Of a stretch of 64,000 nt of DNA, positions 17,255 through 26,566 are shown piece after piece. Both the position numbers and the translations under genes were made by a program. The notes below the pieces were generated by a model. It was given only the letters and a program-made list of their open reading frames with translations, was not told the origin of the DNA and did no database searches. The DNA is taken from the NCBI GenBank assembly GCA_028284635.1, contig JANQRJ010000095.1, positions 45,104-109,103 of the forward strand, in the 5' to 3' direction. The stretch comes from Pelagicoccus sp. (GTDB taxonomy: Bacteria; Verrucomicrobiota; Verrucomicrobiia; Opitutales; Opitutaceae). Numbering within the stretch: position 1 is the stretch's first letter; every line of letters begins with the position of its first letter.

Positions 17255-17556
17255 CCCAATCCACATTAGAACTAAATGCGTATCAGCGAAAATCGCAACG
17301 CAACTCAATACATAACCTTTATAGATATAATGGCTAAACACTACAGGCTTACAGAGAAAACAGGATATCAACAGGAATTCACATTATTTCAACTTAATCC
17401 CGTCAAGGTGGTCAAACGCCTGGGCTAAAAGGCTCAAATTATTGGCATACAGCTTGGGGTGCTTTTATTCAATGCCCGTGTGCGATTAGCCTACAAAACC
17501 CCAACTAAGAGACCTCTGATATTCCTCTATAGCCAGAATTTAGCTCCGTATAGTCA
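17255..17556. promoter_or_regulatory. Leader region of the 33-kb glycan operon
   Basis: 302 bases without a gene, much AT-richer than the flanks. A perfect TATAAT hexamer is at 17326-17331, but no good -35 lies 16-18 bases before it. A transcript from there would have a leader of about 220 bases, long enough for an antitermination signal. I see no ops/JUMPstart sequence and no long hairpin. Confidence 0.35.
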
Positions 17557-18528
17557 ATGAATATATTTTTAACAGGGGGATGTGGATACATTGGTAGCCA
17601 CGTCTGCAAGCAGCTAAGCGAACGACATCACGAAGTGACAGTGTTCGATAATCTGAGCACAGGATCTAAACAAGCGCTGATAAATGGAGAACGTCTAATA
17701 CAAGGAGACTTAGCAAATCCAGCCGAAATTGCAGACGCCCTCAAATCCCAACGCTTCGAGGCCATCATGCACTTCGCGGCATCAATCAGCGTCAATGAGT
17801 CAGTCGAGGATCCTCTAAAATATTATACGAATAACACTCGGAATACTCTAAATCTGATTGAACAAGCGCAAAACCTAGGAATTGGTATATTTATTTTTTC
17901 AAGCACCGCCGCAGTCTATGGAGAAATCGAAAGAGGCATAGCAACCGAAGAAGATCCCACAAATCCGATAAACCCATACGGATGGTCGAAATTGATGAGC
18001 GAAAGGCTCATCAGGGATAGCTACGCAAACGGGAAATACGCAATACTTAGATACTTCAATGTCGCGGGAGCCGACCCCTCTGGGCGAATAGGGCAACGCA
18101 ACCCGAACGCGCAGCATTTGCTTAAAGCTTGCATGAAAGCTGCGATAGGGTCCAACGACAGCGTCAGCATCTACGGAACGGACTACAACACTTCCGACGG
18201 CACAGGCGTCAGAGACTATATTCATGTCCACGATCTAGCTAAAGCGCATATATGCGCTTTGGAATATCTCTCGCGAGGAGGAAAAAGCGACATATTCAAC
18301 ATTGGCTACGGGAACGGCCAAAGCGTCAAGGAAATGATCTCTACCGTAAAGGAGGTGACCGGAATAGATTTCCAAGTAAATCGATGCCCTCGCAGACCGG
18401 GAGATCCAGCAATGATGATTTCGAACGCCGAAAAGGCCCGACTCAAGCTCGAATGGGAAAGCGATTACGACGATCTAAGAGCAATAGTGCGGCATTCTTG
18501 GGACTGGGAACGAAAACTTAACGCTTAA
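17557..18528 (+). CDS. galE: UDP-glucose/UDP-GlcNAc 4-epimerase
   Basis: 323 residues. TGGCGYIGSHVCKQL is the NAD loop, then FDNLSTG, HFAASISVNESVEDP, FSSTAAVYGE with the catalytic Ser/Thr, and NPYGWSKLMSE with Tyr-x3-Lys. The C-terminal signature YGTDYNTSDGTGVRDYIHV is specific to GalE. It interconverts UDP-glucose and UDP-galactose or their N-acetyl forms. It is the first gene of the plus-strand operon and is followed after 22 bases by neuB. The substrate preference (Glc or GlcNAc) cannot be settled from the sequence. Confidence 0.93.
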   Translation: MNIFLTGGCGYIGSHVCKQLSERHHEVTVFDNLSTGSKQALINGERLIQGDLANPAEIADALKSQRFEAIMHFAASISVNESVEDPLKYYTNNTRNTLNLIEQAQNLGIGIFIFSSTAAVYGEIERGIATEEDPTNPINPYGWSKLMSERLIRDSYANGKYAILRYFNVAGADPSGRIGQRNPNAQHLLKACMKAAIGSNDSVSIYGTDYNTSDGTGVRDYIHVHDLAKAHICALEYLSRGGKSDIFNIGYGNGQSVKEMISTVKEVTGIDFQVNRCPRRPGDPAMMISNAEKARLKLEWESDYDDLRAIVRHSWDWERKLNA

Positions 18529-18550
18529 GAATTTATCTAAACACGTAATC

Positions 18551-19594
18551 ATGCAAATTCAGGTCGGAAACAAAACAATATCATACGATTCTCCTTGCTT
18601 CATCATCGCCGAAGGCTGCGACAACCACCTGGGCGACCTGGAAGTCGCCAAGGAGATGGCCAAGCAGGCAAAGCTTGCTGGAGCCGATGCCATCAAGTTC
18701 CAGCATCATCTCCCCGACGCCGAAATGCTGCCAGACACCCCCATGTCGAGCAACATGGAAGAGCCTTTGTACGATTTCTTGAAGAAATATGCCCTGAAGC
18801 TCGACGAGCACAAAACGCTCATGGAATTTTGCCAGGAAATCGGCATCCAATACATGTGCACGCCTTTCAGCTACAAAGCGGCCGAAGAGATGGCGTCCAT
18901 CGGGCTAAAAGTGGCGAAAATCGGCTCGGGCGAAATGACGGATATTCCCAGTCTCGTCAAAATGGCAACAGCGCTGAAATTGCCGCTCATCGTGTCCACA
19001 GGCATGAGTTCCTTCGAGGAAATCGATCAAACTTACCAAGCGCTTATCGCCACAGGCACGCCCTTGGCCTTCACCAATTGCGTATCCGAATATCCCCCAG
19101 TCTACGAAGATGTCAATCTGGGCGTCATCACCGCGATGATCGAGCGTTACCCTAAAGCCATCATCGGACACAGCGACCATACTCCAGACATCTACACTTG
19201 CTTCGCTGCAGCCACTCTAGGCGCCAAGATCATCGAAAAGCACGTCATTCTCGACAAACGCCAACCCGGTCCCGACCAATCCGTTTCCATCGATTTCCAG
19301 GAGCTCGCTCAACTGGTGGACGGCGTTCGCAAAATCGAAGCCGCGCTTGGAAACGAAAAGAAAGTGCATACCAAGGAGCAGGAGATTCGCAAATGGGCGT
19401 TCCGGAGCATCGTATCCAATCGAAAGATCGAGAAAGGCGAGACCATTTCCGGTGACGATATTTGGTCTAAGCGCCCGGGAACCGGCATACCATCCCGCTT
19501 TCGCGATGATATAATTGGCCGAGTCGCTCAGCGCGACATCGAGGAAAACGTCCTGCTCAAGTGGTCCGATCTCGACGGCAATCCGATAACCTGA
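18551..19594 (+). CDS. neuB: Nonulosonate (sialic-acid type) synthase
   Basis: 347 residues. An N-terminal TIM barrel of the NeuB family (IAEGCDNHLGD, then DAIKFQHH, CTPFS, KIGSGEMTD, STGMSS, HSDHT, EKHVILDK) is followed by a C-terminal SAF/antifreeze-like domain (about 285-345, RSIVSNRKIEKGETIS). The family condenses phosphoenolpyruvate with ManNAc or a related 6-carbon sugar to give a nine-carbon acid. The neighbouring NeuC-type epimerase points to the ManNAc route rather than the pseudaminate route. The loop has EGCDN where many members have EIGNN, a small departure. It cannot be decided whether the product is Neu5Ac, legionaminate or a variant. Confidence 0.92.
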   Translation: MQIQVGNKTISYDSPCFIIAEGCDNHLGDLEVAKEMAKQAKLAGADAIKFQHHLPDAEMLPDTPMSSNMEEPLYDFLKKYALKLDEHKTLMEFCQEIGIQYMCTPFSYKAAEEMASIGLKVAKIGSGEMTDIPSLVKMATALKLPLIVSTGMSSFEEIDQTYQALIATGTPLAFTNCVSEYPPVYEDVNLGVITAMIERYPKAIIGHSDHTPDIYTCFAAATLGAKIIEKHVILDKRQPGPDQSVSIDFQELAQLVDGVRKIEAALGNEKKVHTKEQEIRKWAFRSIVSNRKIEKGETISGDDIWSKRPGTGIPSRFRDDIIGRVAQRDIEENVLLKWSDLDGNPIT

Positions 19595-19604
19595 AGCGAA
19601 CCAA

Positions 19605-20759
19605 GTGGAACAAAAAAAACTCAAACTGCTTTTCCTTACAGGCTCGCGCGGCGAATGGGGATACATTCGCCCCATATTGCGATTAATCGATCAGTCCGAA
19701 GACTTCGAATACTCGCTTGCGGTGACCAATATGCATCTTCTGCCCTCCTTCGGCCAAGCGGAAAACGAGATCGTGGCGGATGGGTTCGAAATCAAGCATC
19801 GTCTCTACATGGCTCTCGACGGCTACAACCACGTTTCGATGGTCAAGTCGATAGGAGTGCTGCTATGCTCCATGGCGGACATCCTGGCCAACGAAAAACC
19901 CGATTGGATCATTCTCGCAGGAGACCGCGGCGAACAAATGACCGGAGCTCTCGCGGGAGCTTTTTCCTACGTACCTGTAGCCCATATTCAAGCGGGAGAG
20001 CGCTCCGGAAACATCGATGGCATGACTCGTCACGCCATCGGCAAATACGCTCACCTGCACTTTGCCGCAAACCAGGATGCCGCCGACCGCCTGACGAAGC
20101 TCGGCGAGCAAGAATTCCGCGTTCACAATGTAGGAGCTCCGCAGCTCGATGAACTCCGCACGGGAGAAATCACGCCTCTTGAAGAATTAGCCGATCGCTT
20201 CGGCATCGATCTGAGCTCGCCCTACCTTCTCTTCGTCCAACATCCCGTTACGGAAGATTTCGAAAGGGCGGAAGAGCAAGTCGAAATAGCGCTGAAGGCC
20301 CTTCAAAAGATCGAGCTGCCGAAGATCGCCATTTTGCCCAACAATGATGCGGGCTCCCAATCGATCCGAGAAGGCATCAGCAAGTTCAGAACCGGCCGCT
20401 TTGACGTTTTCGCCAACCTGGCCCGCCGAGACTATTTAGGGCTGCTCAAAAATGCCTCGTGCATAGTCGGCAACTCCAGCTCCGGATTGCTCGAAGCCCC
20501 CACGTTCGCTACGCCAGCCGTCAACATCGGCCGCAGGCAAGCCGACCGCGTGCAAGGCGCCAATGTCATCAACTCCAGCTTCGACGAAGGCAATATAGTA
20601 GCCTGTATTCAAAAGGCTCTGTCAGACGATTTTCAAAACCAGCTCAGAGAAAACTGCGTGAATCCCTATGGCGATGGCCATTCCTCGGAACGCATTCTCA
20701 ACTTACTCAAAGGCACAAGAGTTGACGACGCTCTTCTTGTAAAACGACTCACATACTAA
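19605..20759 (+). CDS. neuC: UDP-GlcNAc 2-epimerase (hydrolysing), NeuC type
   Basis: 384 residues from a GTG start; no ATG fits closer to the motif. LFLTGSRGEWGYIRPIL and ILAGDRGEQMTGALAG are typical of hydrolysing 2-epimerases, as are HIQAGERSGNIDGMTRHAI and GNSSSGLLEAP. It makes ManNAc (or a related 2-epimer) from a UDP-sugar, giving the substrate for NeuB just upstream, 10 bases away. A GT-B fold with the catalytic Asp and His residues of the epimerase family is expected. Confidence 0.9.
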   Translation: MEQKKLKLLFLTGSRGEWGYIRPILRLIDQSEDFEYSLAVTNMHLLPSFGQAENEIVADGFEIKHRLYMALDGYNHVSMVKSIGVLLCSMADILANEKPDWIILAGDRGEQMTGALAGAFSYVPVAHIQAGERSGNIDGMTRHAIGKYAHLHFAANQDAADRLTKLGEQEFRVHNVGAPQLDELRTGEITPLEELADRFGIDLSSPYLLFVQHPVTEDFERAEEQVEIALKALQKIELPKIAILPNNDAGSQSIREGISKFRTGRFDVFANLARRDYLGLLKNASCIVGNSSSGLLEAPTFATPAVNIGRRQADRVQGANVINSSFDEGNIVACIQKALSDDFQNQLRENCVNPYGDGHSSERILNLLKGTRVDDALLVKRLTY

Positions 20760-20779
20760 CCACCGTCCCATCTGTAAAA

Positions 20780-21133
20780 ATGAGTGACTATAGCAAGTTC
20801 TGCGTCGATGAGGATCAGTCTATTCTCTCGGCAATCGCCCAAATTCAAAAAAGCAGCTGCCGTTGCGTGCTCGTCAGAAATGCCGAACGGAAGATAACGG
20901 CAGTACTAAGCGAAGGCGATATTCTAAGAGCTATCCTCAACGGGACTGATTTACACGCGCCCCTCGCCAACGCCGCCAATCCAAGCTTCAAGTACCTGCA
21001 AGGCGCCGATGCGAGCATCCAAGAAACCATTCCCCTATTCAAGCAAGGCATAACTATTGTCCCCATTCTAGACAACAAATTCGACCTTCTGCAAGTTATC
21101 ACCATATTCGATCTCCTCGAACAACAGCTATGA
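20780..21133 (+). CDS. CBS-domain pair protein
   Basis: 117 residues made of two CBS motifs and nothing else (about 5-55 and 62-115; ILSAIAQIQKSSCRCVLVRN and GDILRAIL in the first, TIPLFKQGITIVPILDN in the second). In the legionaminic acid pathway of Campylobacter a CBS pair is fused to a nucleotidyltransferase (PtmE). Here the nucleotidyltransferase domain is missing. It could be a free regulatory subunit sensing an adenine nucleotide or a sugar nucleotide. The stop overlaps the next start (ATGA), so expression is coupled to the dehydrogenase. Confidence 0.8.
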   Translation: MSDYSKFCVDEDQSILSAIAQIQKSSCRCVLVRNAERKITAVLSEGDILRAILNGTDLHAPLANAANPSFKYLQGADASIQETIPLFKQGITIVPILDNKFDLLQVITIFDLLEQQL

Positions 21134-22296
21134 AAAATTTCCAAACAAATATAGCTTCAAACGCCACTTTCGAACTCGGAGCATTCAGAAAGCTCCGGGA
21201 AATTCTCGGAAGCCTCGGACATTCCAAGCCCGCCGTGCTCATCGACGAAGGTTTCGCGAAAACCGAACTTTGGGAAGAGGTCCGTTCCGATCTCGAGAGC
21301 AACCTCATCAAAGACCTTTTCGTTTTCGAAAACAACGGAAGCCAAGAGCCCACTTACAATTACCTCAGAGAAGTCGTTGCCCAATTCCGCCGCTATTCCT
21401 TCGACTCGCTGGTAGGCATTGGAGGGGGGAGCGCTATGGACACGGCAAAAGCCGTCGCCGCCTTGCAGACCAACCCCGGAGACCCTATCGAGTACCGCGG
21501 ATTTGACCAGCTAACCGCTCCCCCCGTTCCAACAATCCTAGTACCAACGACGGCAGGCACCGGCAGCGAAGCCTCCTTTAACGCATCCTTTGTCGATACG
21601 GATTCCCGCCGAAAAATGGGAATCAACGGCCGCCACATGTTCGCCAAACACGCGATCATCGACCCTGAGACCACTCTAAGCTGCCCTTACAAGCCTGCCC
21701 TCGGAGCCGCAGTGGATGCATTCGTTCATGCTATCGAAGGCTTCGTATGCAAAGGAAGCAACCCAGTATCGGACGCCCTCGCTATCGACGCTATCTCTCG
21801 CATCGCAAAAGCTCTTCCTTCTCTAAAACACGACCCAAGCAATCTAGATGCCCGAATGAATCTCCTCATTGGAGCCCACTTCGGCGGCATTATTCAGATG
21901 AATTCCGGATCGGGCATCGCTGCCGCGATCTCCTATCCCCTCAGCGCGTACTACAAGGCGCCCCATGGTATCGGAGGTGGCATGTTCAGCCTCTCGGTCG
22001 TCAAGTTTAACATCGACGCCGGCTACTATAAATACGCGAAACTCGCTCCACATATAGGAGTCGGCTCCCCTTCCTCGTCCGACAAGGAAAACTCTCTCGC
22101 CGTTTGGGGACATCTCTCAAATCTGTGGAGCGATCTGGACGTGCCTCGATCCCTCAGGGATTTTGGCATAGATCCGTCTGAACGCGAAACGGTCCTCGAA
22201 AGAATGAAAACGCAACAACCCGCATTCGACCAGAACGCCATCGACTTCACTGTCGATAAAGATCTTCCCGCATTGATGGAACCCTTTTTCCGCTGA
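21130..22296 (+). CDS. Iron-containing alcohol dehydrogenase, KdnB-like
   Basis: 388 residues. GIGGGSAMDTAKAVAAL is the NAD loop of group III alcohol dehydrogenases, followed by VPTTAGTGSEASFNASF and metal-ligand regions near DAFVHAIEG and KAPHGIGGGM. Family members include KdnB, which oxidises the terminal hydroxyl of Kdo so that KdnA can aminate it. A KdnA-like aminotransferase lies one gene downstream. I infer that the pair oxidises and aminates a sugar acid of this pathway. A general alcohol or glycerol dehydrogenase role is the alternative. Confidence 0.82.
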   Translation: MKNFQTNIASNATFELGAFRKLREILGSLGHSKPAVLIDEGFAKTELWEEVRSDLESNLIKDLFVFENNGSQEPTYNYLREVVAQFRRYSFDSLVGIGGGSAMDTAKAVAALQTNPGDPIEYRGFDQLTAPPVPTILVPTTAGTGSEASFNASFVDTDSRRKMGINGRHMFAKHAIIDPETTLSCPYKPALGAAVDAFVHAIEGFVCKGSNPVSDALAIDAISRIAKALPSLKHDPSNLDARMNLLIGAHFGGIIQMNSGSGIAAAISYPLSAYYKAPHGIGGGMFSLSVVKFNIDAGYYKYAKLAPHIGVGSPSSSDKENSLAVWGHLSNLWSDLDVPRSLRDFGIDPSERETVLERMKTQQPAFDQNAIDFTVDKDLPALMEPFFR

Positions 22297-22309
22297 TAGC
22301 GAAACCGAC

Positions 22310-22945
22310 ATGGAAACAAAGGCAAACTGGCTTGAGTACTGGGTGAACCCGGAGACCTGGGATTTCCGAGGAGATTTCGAAGGCATGTATCGCGACTTCG
22401 ATGATCCTTGGCGATGCAATGAGGCAACGAACGACATTCGACGCGACATATGCCTATTTTATCTTTTCCGAGACCGCCGATATCAAAACATCCTGGACAT
22501 CGGTTGCGGTCTCGGAGCTTTCACCGAGAAAATTCGGAAAACCAACGGCGCAGGCAGCATCACCGGAATAGACATATCGCAAACCGCGATCAGCAAGGCG
22601 ATTCAAGCCTATCCCCAATGTCACTTCAAGCAATCCGACATATGCAAGGAAGACCTTCCTGCTACGGAAAAAGGATACGATTTGATTATGATATCCGAAG
22701 TTCTCTGGTACATTCTTCCAAACCTGCAAGACGTATTCGGAAAAGCGAGAGACGCCTTGACTGAAGATGGCCGCTTTTTCGTGGAGCTTTATTACCCCCA
22801 AGAGCAAAATTACGGGAAAGAATATCTAACGGAGCGATCCGAACTTATCGAACGCTACCTCATTCCATCGCAATTTAAAGTGGAACGTGAAATCGTGGAC
22901 TACCTTACCGATGGATACGTTCAAATGCTAACCTTAACCAAATAG
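22310..22945 (+). CDS. SAM-dependent methyltransferase
   Basis: 211 residues, class I fold. ILDIGCGLGAFTEKI is the SAM-binding motif I, GIDISQTAISKA motif II, and YDLIMISEVLWYI the strand 4 region. The general layout recalls NodS and other small O- or N-methyltransferases. It sits between the KdnB-like dehydrogenase and the KdnA-like aminotransferase and probably methylates the same sugar, for example at an amine or hydroxyl. The spacing to the next start is only 5 bases. Confidence 0.85.
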   Translation: METKANWLEYWVNPETWDFRGDFEGMYRDFDDPWRCNEATNDIRRDICLFYLFRDRRYQNILDIGCGLGAFTEKIRKTNGAGSITGIDISQTAISKAIQAYPQCHFKQSDICKEDLPATEKGYDLIMISEVLWYILPNLQDVFGKARDALTEDGRFFVELYYPQEQNYGKEYLTERSELIERYLIPSQFKVEREIVDYLTDGYVQMLTLTK

Positions 22946-22950
22946 CCCAC

Positions 22951-24120
22951 ATGCCCGGATTTGAACTTGTAGGACAAGAAGAACGCGACGCCGTTTTAGA
23001 AATTTTCGACCAAAGCGGAGGTTGTCTATTCGCTCACGGCTTTCACCAAATACGTAACGGTCGCTTCCGCGTACGCGAATTCGAAGCCGCTTTCGCGGAG
23101 AAACTCGGATGCTCGCATGCCCAAGCAGTCTCCTCGGGAACCATGGCGCTCGTTGCCGGGCTCAAGGCCCTGGATGTGAACCCCGGCGATGAAGTGATTA
23201 CTCAATCCTTCGTTTTCGTCGCCTGCGTAGAAGCCATCATCGCCATCGGAGCCGTCCCAGTCATCGTTGACATCGACGATACTTTCAATATGGATCCTAC
23301 AGCTCTCGAAGCGGCCATCACCGATAGGACAAAGGCCATCATGCCCGTGCACATGCTCGGCAATCCAGCCGACATGACAAGAATTTCGCAGATCGCAAAA
23401 AATCATGATCTGCCTATTTTGGAGGATGCCTGCGAGGCTTTGGGAGCGAAGTACCGTGGCCAATACTGCGGCACCCTCGGAGACGCAGGGGTATTTAGTT
23501 TGGATTTTCAAAAAACTATTGTCGCGGGAGAAGGCGGAGTCGTCGTTACCAATAATGACCGTATTGCGAAATATTGCCGCGAGTACCATGACCACGGTCA
23601 TGAAAATAATCCTGACGTTCCCAGAGGATGCGATACTCGCACCATTCCCGGCCTCAATATTCGCATCACCGAAATGCAGGCTGCCGTTGCAAGCGCCCAG
23701 TTGAAGAAACTTGATACTATCGTAAATATCAATCGAAGGCACAAGTCCATCATCATGGACGCAATCGGCGACTTAGAGTGTATCCAAATGAGACGACTAA
23801 CCGACGAAGATGAATTAGGAGATACTATCATTTTCAGTTTCGAAAACGCCATGCAAACACGAAAATTCCTGCAACTCTACACGGAGTCAGGGTATTTCAC
23901 AAAAAACATTCCAGATGCCATAGACTGGCATTTCTCCGGAACATGGAATCACATGTTCAAAGATGTCCCCGCCTATAAAGACAGCTGGGGAGAACAATGG
24001 ACGAAAAGCGCGAAACTCCTCGCACGCTCGGTCTCCTTACCCATTTTTCTGAAAACTCCCGAAGATCAACTCACGCAAATGGCCCAAGATGTCAAAAAAT
24101 TCGTCTTGGAATCCATCTGA
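22951..24120 (+). CDS. DegT/DnrJ/EryC1 aminotransferase, KdnA-like
   Basis: 389 residues, PLP fold type I. Motifs: SSGTMALVAGLKAL, DEVITQSFVFVA, EDACEALGAKYRG and FSLDFQKTIVAGEGG with the PLP lysine. The opening MPGFELVGQEERDAV and the EYHDHGHENNP stretch resemble what I remember of KdnA, which makes 8-amino-8-deoxy-Kdo in Shewanella. With the dehydrogenase at 21130 this forms an oxidise-then-aminate pair. In this NeuB/NeuC setting the amine may go to a nonulosonic acid instead of Kdo. Assignment to DegT is firm; KdnA likeness is from memory. Confidence 0.88.
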   Translation: MPGFELVGQEERDAVLEIFDQSGGCLFAHGFHQIRNGRFRVREFEAAFAEKLGCSHAQAVSSGTMALVAGLKALDVNPGDEVITQSFVFVACVEAIIAIGAVPVIVDIDDTFNMDPTALEAAITDRTKAIMPVHMLGNPADMTRISQIAKNHDLPILEDACEALGAKYRGQYCGTLGDAGVFSLDFQKTIVAGEGGVVVTNNDRIAKYCREYHDHGHENNPDVPRGCDTRTIPGLNIRITEMQAAVASAQLKKLDTIVNINRRHKSIIMDAIGDLECIQMRRLTDEDELGDTIIFSFENAMQTRKFLQLYTESGYFTKNIPDAIDWHFSGTWNHMFKDVPAYKDSWGEQWTKSAKLLARSVSLPIFLKTPEDQLTQMAQDVKKFVLESI

Positions 24121-24123
24121 AAA

Positions 24124-24834
24124 ATGAACCTCGGAATCATCACCGCCCGGAATAATTCCAAAGGTATTCCAGGCAAGAACATGATCGATCTAGGCGACAA
24201 ACCCTTGATCGAACATACTTTTATCGCCGCAGCGGAATCGCAACGCCTAGACAGAGTCATACTAACCACAGATATAGATGCAGCCATTGAACTCGCCAAA
24301 ACTGAATACCCAAAAATTGAAGCGCCCTTCAAAAGAGCTCCCCAACTTTCTACAGACGAAGCAAGTCAAGCAGATGTTGTACTAGATGTTCTTAACCACC
24401 TAGAAAGGCAGGAAGGGGTGGCCCCTGACTATTTCGTTCTCCTCCAGCCCACTGCGCCCTTCAGGACTAGTCTCGAAATCGACAATTCGATAGACTACTT
24501 CGAGAAGAACAACGGGAACAGCCTCATAGGCGTGACCGAAGTTCTGCACCATCCCGCTGACTATATCATTCGCTCAGGAGGACCGACCAATGAAATCAGC
24601 TATCCGTTTCGCAAAGAGGAGTGGCAAAGGAGACAAGACTTCCCCAAGGTCTTTTTCAACACAGGGAGCATCTATATCACCGCCACTCACCTATTGACAG
24701 ACGAAGGTAAATTCTACGATGAAAACAGCCTGCTTTTCGAGCTGAGCGAGCCCAATCTCATCGATATTGACACTCAATTCGACCTGGAATTAGCGAGGGG
24801 CTACTTCGATACGATCGGAAATCGGACCCGCTGA
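24124..24834 (+). CDS. neuA: CMP-nonulosonate cytidylyltransferase, NeuA-type
   Basis: 236 residues. GIITARNNSKGIPGKN is the CTP-binding loop of the NeuA/KdsB/PseF family. LLQPTAPFRTSLEIDNSIDYF and FNTGSIYITA are typical of the sialate-type members. It activates the nonulosonic acid with CTP, the last soluble step before glycosyl transfer. Its stop overlaps the next start (TGATG). The amino-sugar genes just upstream suggest that the activated acid carries a modification. Confidence 0.9.
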   Translation: MNLGIITARNNSKGIPGKNMIDLGDKPLIEHTFIAAAESQRLDRVILTTDIDAAIELAKTEYPKIEAPFKRAPQLSTDEASQADVVLDVLNHLERQEGVAPDYFVLLQPTAPFRTSLEIDNSIDYFEKNNGNSLIGVTEVLHHPADYIIRSGGPTNEISYPFRKEEWQRRQDFPKVFFNTGSIYITATHLLTDEGKFYDENSLLFELSEPNLIDIDTQFDLELARGYFDTIGNRTR

Positions 24835-26498
24835 TGAAAGAAATTTACCTATCCGAAATCGATGATGATTTCGAACCCGATTCGGATATTCTCATCAGCG
24901 CCTCATGCCTCGTTAGCAAAGTCTGTAAGTACGAAAAAATAAAAGAGTACCAATTTGTTCCGTTTCCATTCAAAGAGGCAAAAGAAATCGAATCCGCGTC
25001 AAGAATCGTATCGGAAAATACTGAATATGAAATCAGACGCCTCGCTCCACTCTTAAACGCTCGAAATGACACAGAGCATTCACTAACGTTTTGGAGGATT
25101 TTACTCACTCCATGGCTAAACTATATCCTCACTTCCCTCCTAGAAAAGGAATCTAGAGTCAAACAGCTCCTCTCTAGATATAAGCATCAAAACTATAAAA
25201 TACGCCTGCTAAAGATCAACTCCAACTGGAAATTTCAACAAACATCAGATATATGGTCAGCCGGATCGCGCTTCCACCACTGGCTGTATAGCGAAATTAT
25301 CTCTAAATCCATTCCACGGGCCTGGCTTGTAGAAGTAGAACAAGCAGAACTTCTGGACGATGTAAACCCAGTTCAAGCTTCGGATTTCAAAAGCAAGCTC
25401 AAAAATTGGTTGAGAAGATCATGCAGATTTTCGGGTGCCAAGGGGACGAATTGGATCGAAAACATAACGTTCTCCATGCTTCTCTCCGCCAAAAGGAGAT
25501 GCATCAACAGTCCTCCAGCAACAGAACAGCCCTTGCCAGTCAGGCACGATTGGATCTTCGACATTGATTCAACAATAGAAAAAACTCTTCCCAGGTCGCT
25601 CGTGAACCTTCGATGCTATGACTATCTATCTATCAGACCTAAAAGCGGAAAATTAAATATACTTTGCCATGGCATTAGACATGACGAACTTCAGCAAGCT
25701 CGACTTGCTTGGCGAGCTGAAAACGGGGAAAAACTAGTCGGGTCTCAGCATGGAGGAGGATATGGCACGCTATCAAAAGTTCAACATTTTGAAGAAACCG
25801 AATACAAACTTGACCAGTTTATAACCTGGGGCTGGACTCAAAACAAAACTAACGCAGTTCCTCTACCCAGTCCATATCTTTCAAAAATCCAAGATAAGCA
25901 CTCGGAATCTACACAAGACATCCTTTTGATTGGAACCTTTGCTTCAGCATACACTTTCCGAATCGCCACGGAAACACACGATGAAGAATCGCTCGCCTAC
26001 CTAGAAGATCGCATTCAGTTCCTGAAAGAGCTCAACCCTGGTATCTACAACAAAATAAAACATCGCCCATACCCCAAAAACAATTATAGCTTTGATGATA
26101 AAACATTTGTCGAAGAGCGTTTTCCTGATATAAAATTATCTCATGGCCCTTTGCCCTCCCAGTTGCTTCAGTGTAAAGCCGCCGTCATCGATCACCCAGG
26201 CACGTCTCTTCATGAATGCACCGCTTCCAATACGCCTTTCATCGCGTTCTGGAAAAAGGAAAGTTTCTGCCTCTGCGATGATGTAAAATCAATTTTCGAG
26301 CAACTTAGTCTCGCAAAAGTCTTTCACGACAATCCTATTCAAGCCGCTCATCACTTAAACAAAGTTGCTTCGGACATAAATGAATGGTGGAAAAATAGAG
26401 ACACTGTACTCGCAGTAGCAGAATTTCGCAAATACCATGCGCTCACATCACGGCATTGGCATTACCATTGGTTGCGGCATATTTTTAAGCTAAACTAA
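24834..26498 (+). CDS. LIC12162-family surface-carbohydrate transferase
   Basis: 554 residues, AT-richer than the genes before it. TFWRILLTPWLNYIL near 85-99 and the later GSQHGGGYG near 302 match what I recall of the LIC12162 family (TIGR04331), predicted transferases in spirochaete surface-glycan clusters. The C-terminal half (DILLIGTFASAYTF; CKAAVIDHPGTSLHECTASNTPFIAFW) looks like a GT-B nucleotide-sugar domain. It directly follows neuA, with overlapping codons, so it is a good candidate for the enzyme that uses the CMP-activated acid. That link is inference. Confidence 0.72.
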   Translation: MKEIYLSEIDDDFEPDSDILISASCLVSKVCKYEKIKEYQFVPFPFKEAKEIESASRIVSENTEYEIRRLAPLLNARNDTEHSLTFWRILLTPWLNYILTSLLEKESRVKQLLSRYKHQNYKIRLLKINSNWKFQQTSDIWSAGSRFHHWLYSEIISKSIPRAWLVEVEQAELLDDVNPVQASDFKSKLKNWLRRSCRFSGAKGTNWIENITFSMLLSAKRRCINSPPATEQPLPVRHDWIFDIDSTIEKTLPRSLVNLRCYDYLSIRPKSGKLNILCHGIRHDELQQARLAWRAENGEKLVGSQHGGGYGTLSKVQHFEETEYKLDQFITWGWTQNKTNAVPLPSPYLSKIQDKHSESTQDILLIGTFASAYTFRIATETHDEESLAYLEDRIQFLKELNPGIYNKIKHRPYPKNNYSFDDKTFVEERFPDIKLSHGPLPSQLLQCKAAVIDHPGTSLHECTASNTPFIAFWKKESFCLCDDVKSIFEQLSLAKVFHDNPIQAAHHLNKVASDINEWWKNRDTVLAVAEFRKYHALTSRHWHYHWLRHIFKLN

Positions 26499-26566
26499 AA
26501 GCGACACCCACACCGATTGAACCTCGAATCACAAACAGCAACCTGAAACATATATTGTAACACAAC

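Noticed and set aside
17255..17556. ops/JUMPstart element for the NusG-like factor
   Set aside because: Looked for GGCGGTAGC-type sequence in the operon leader and found none; the recognition signal, if any, is different.
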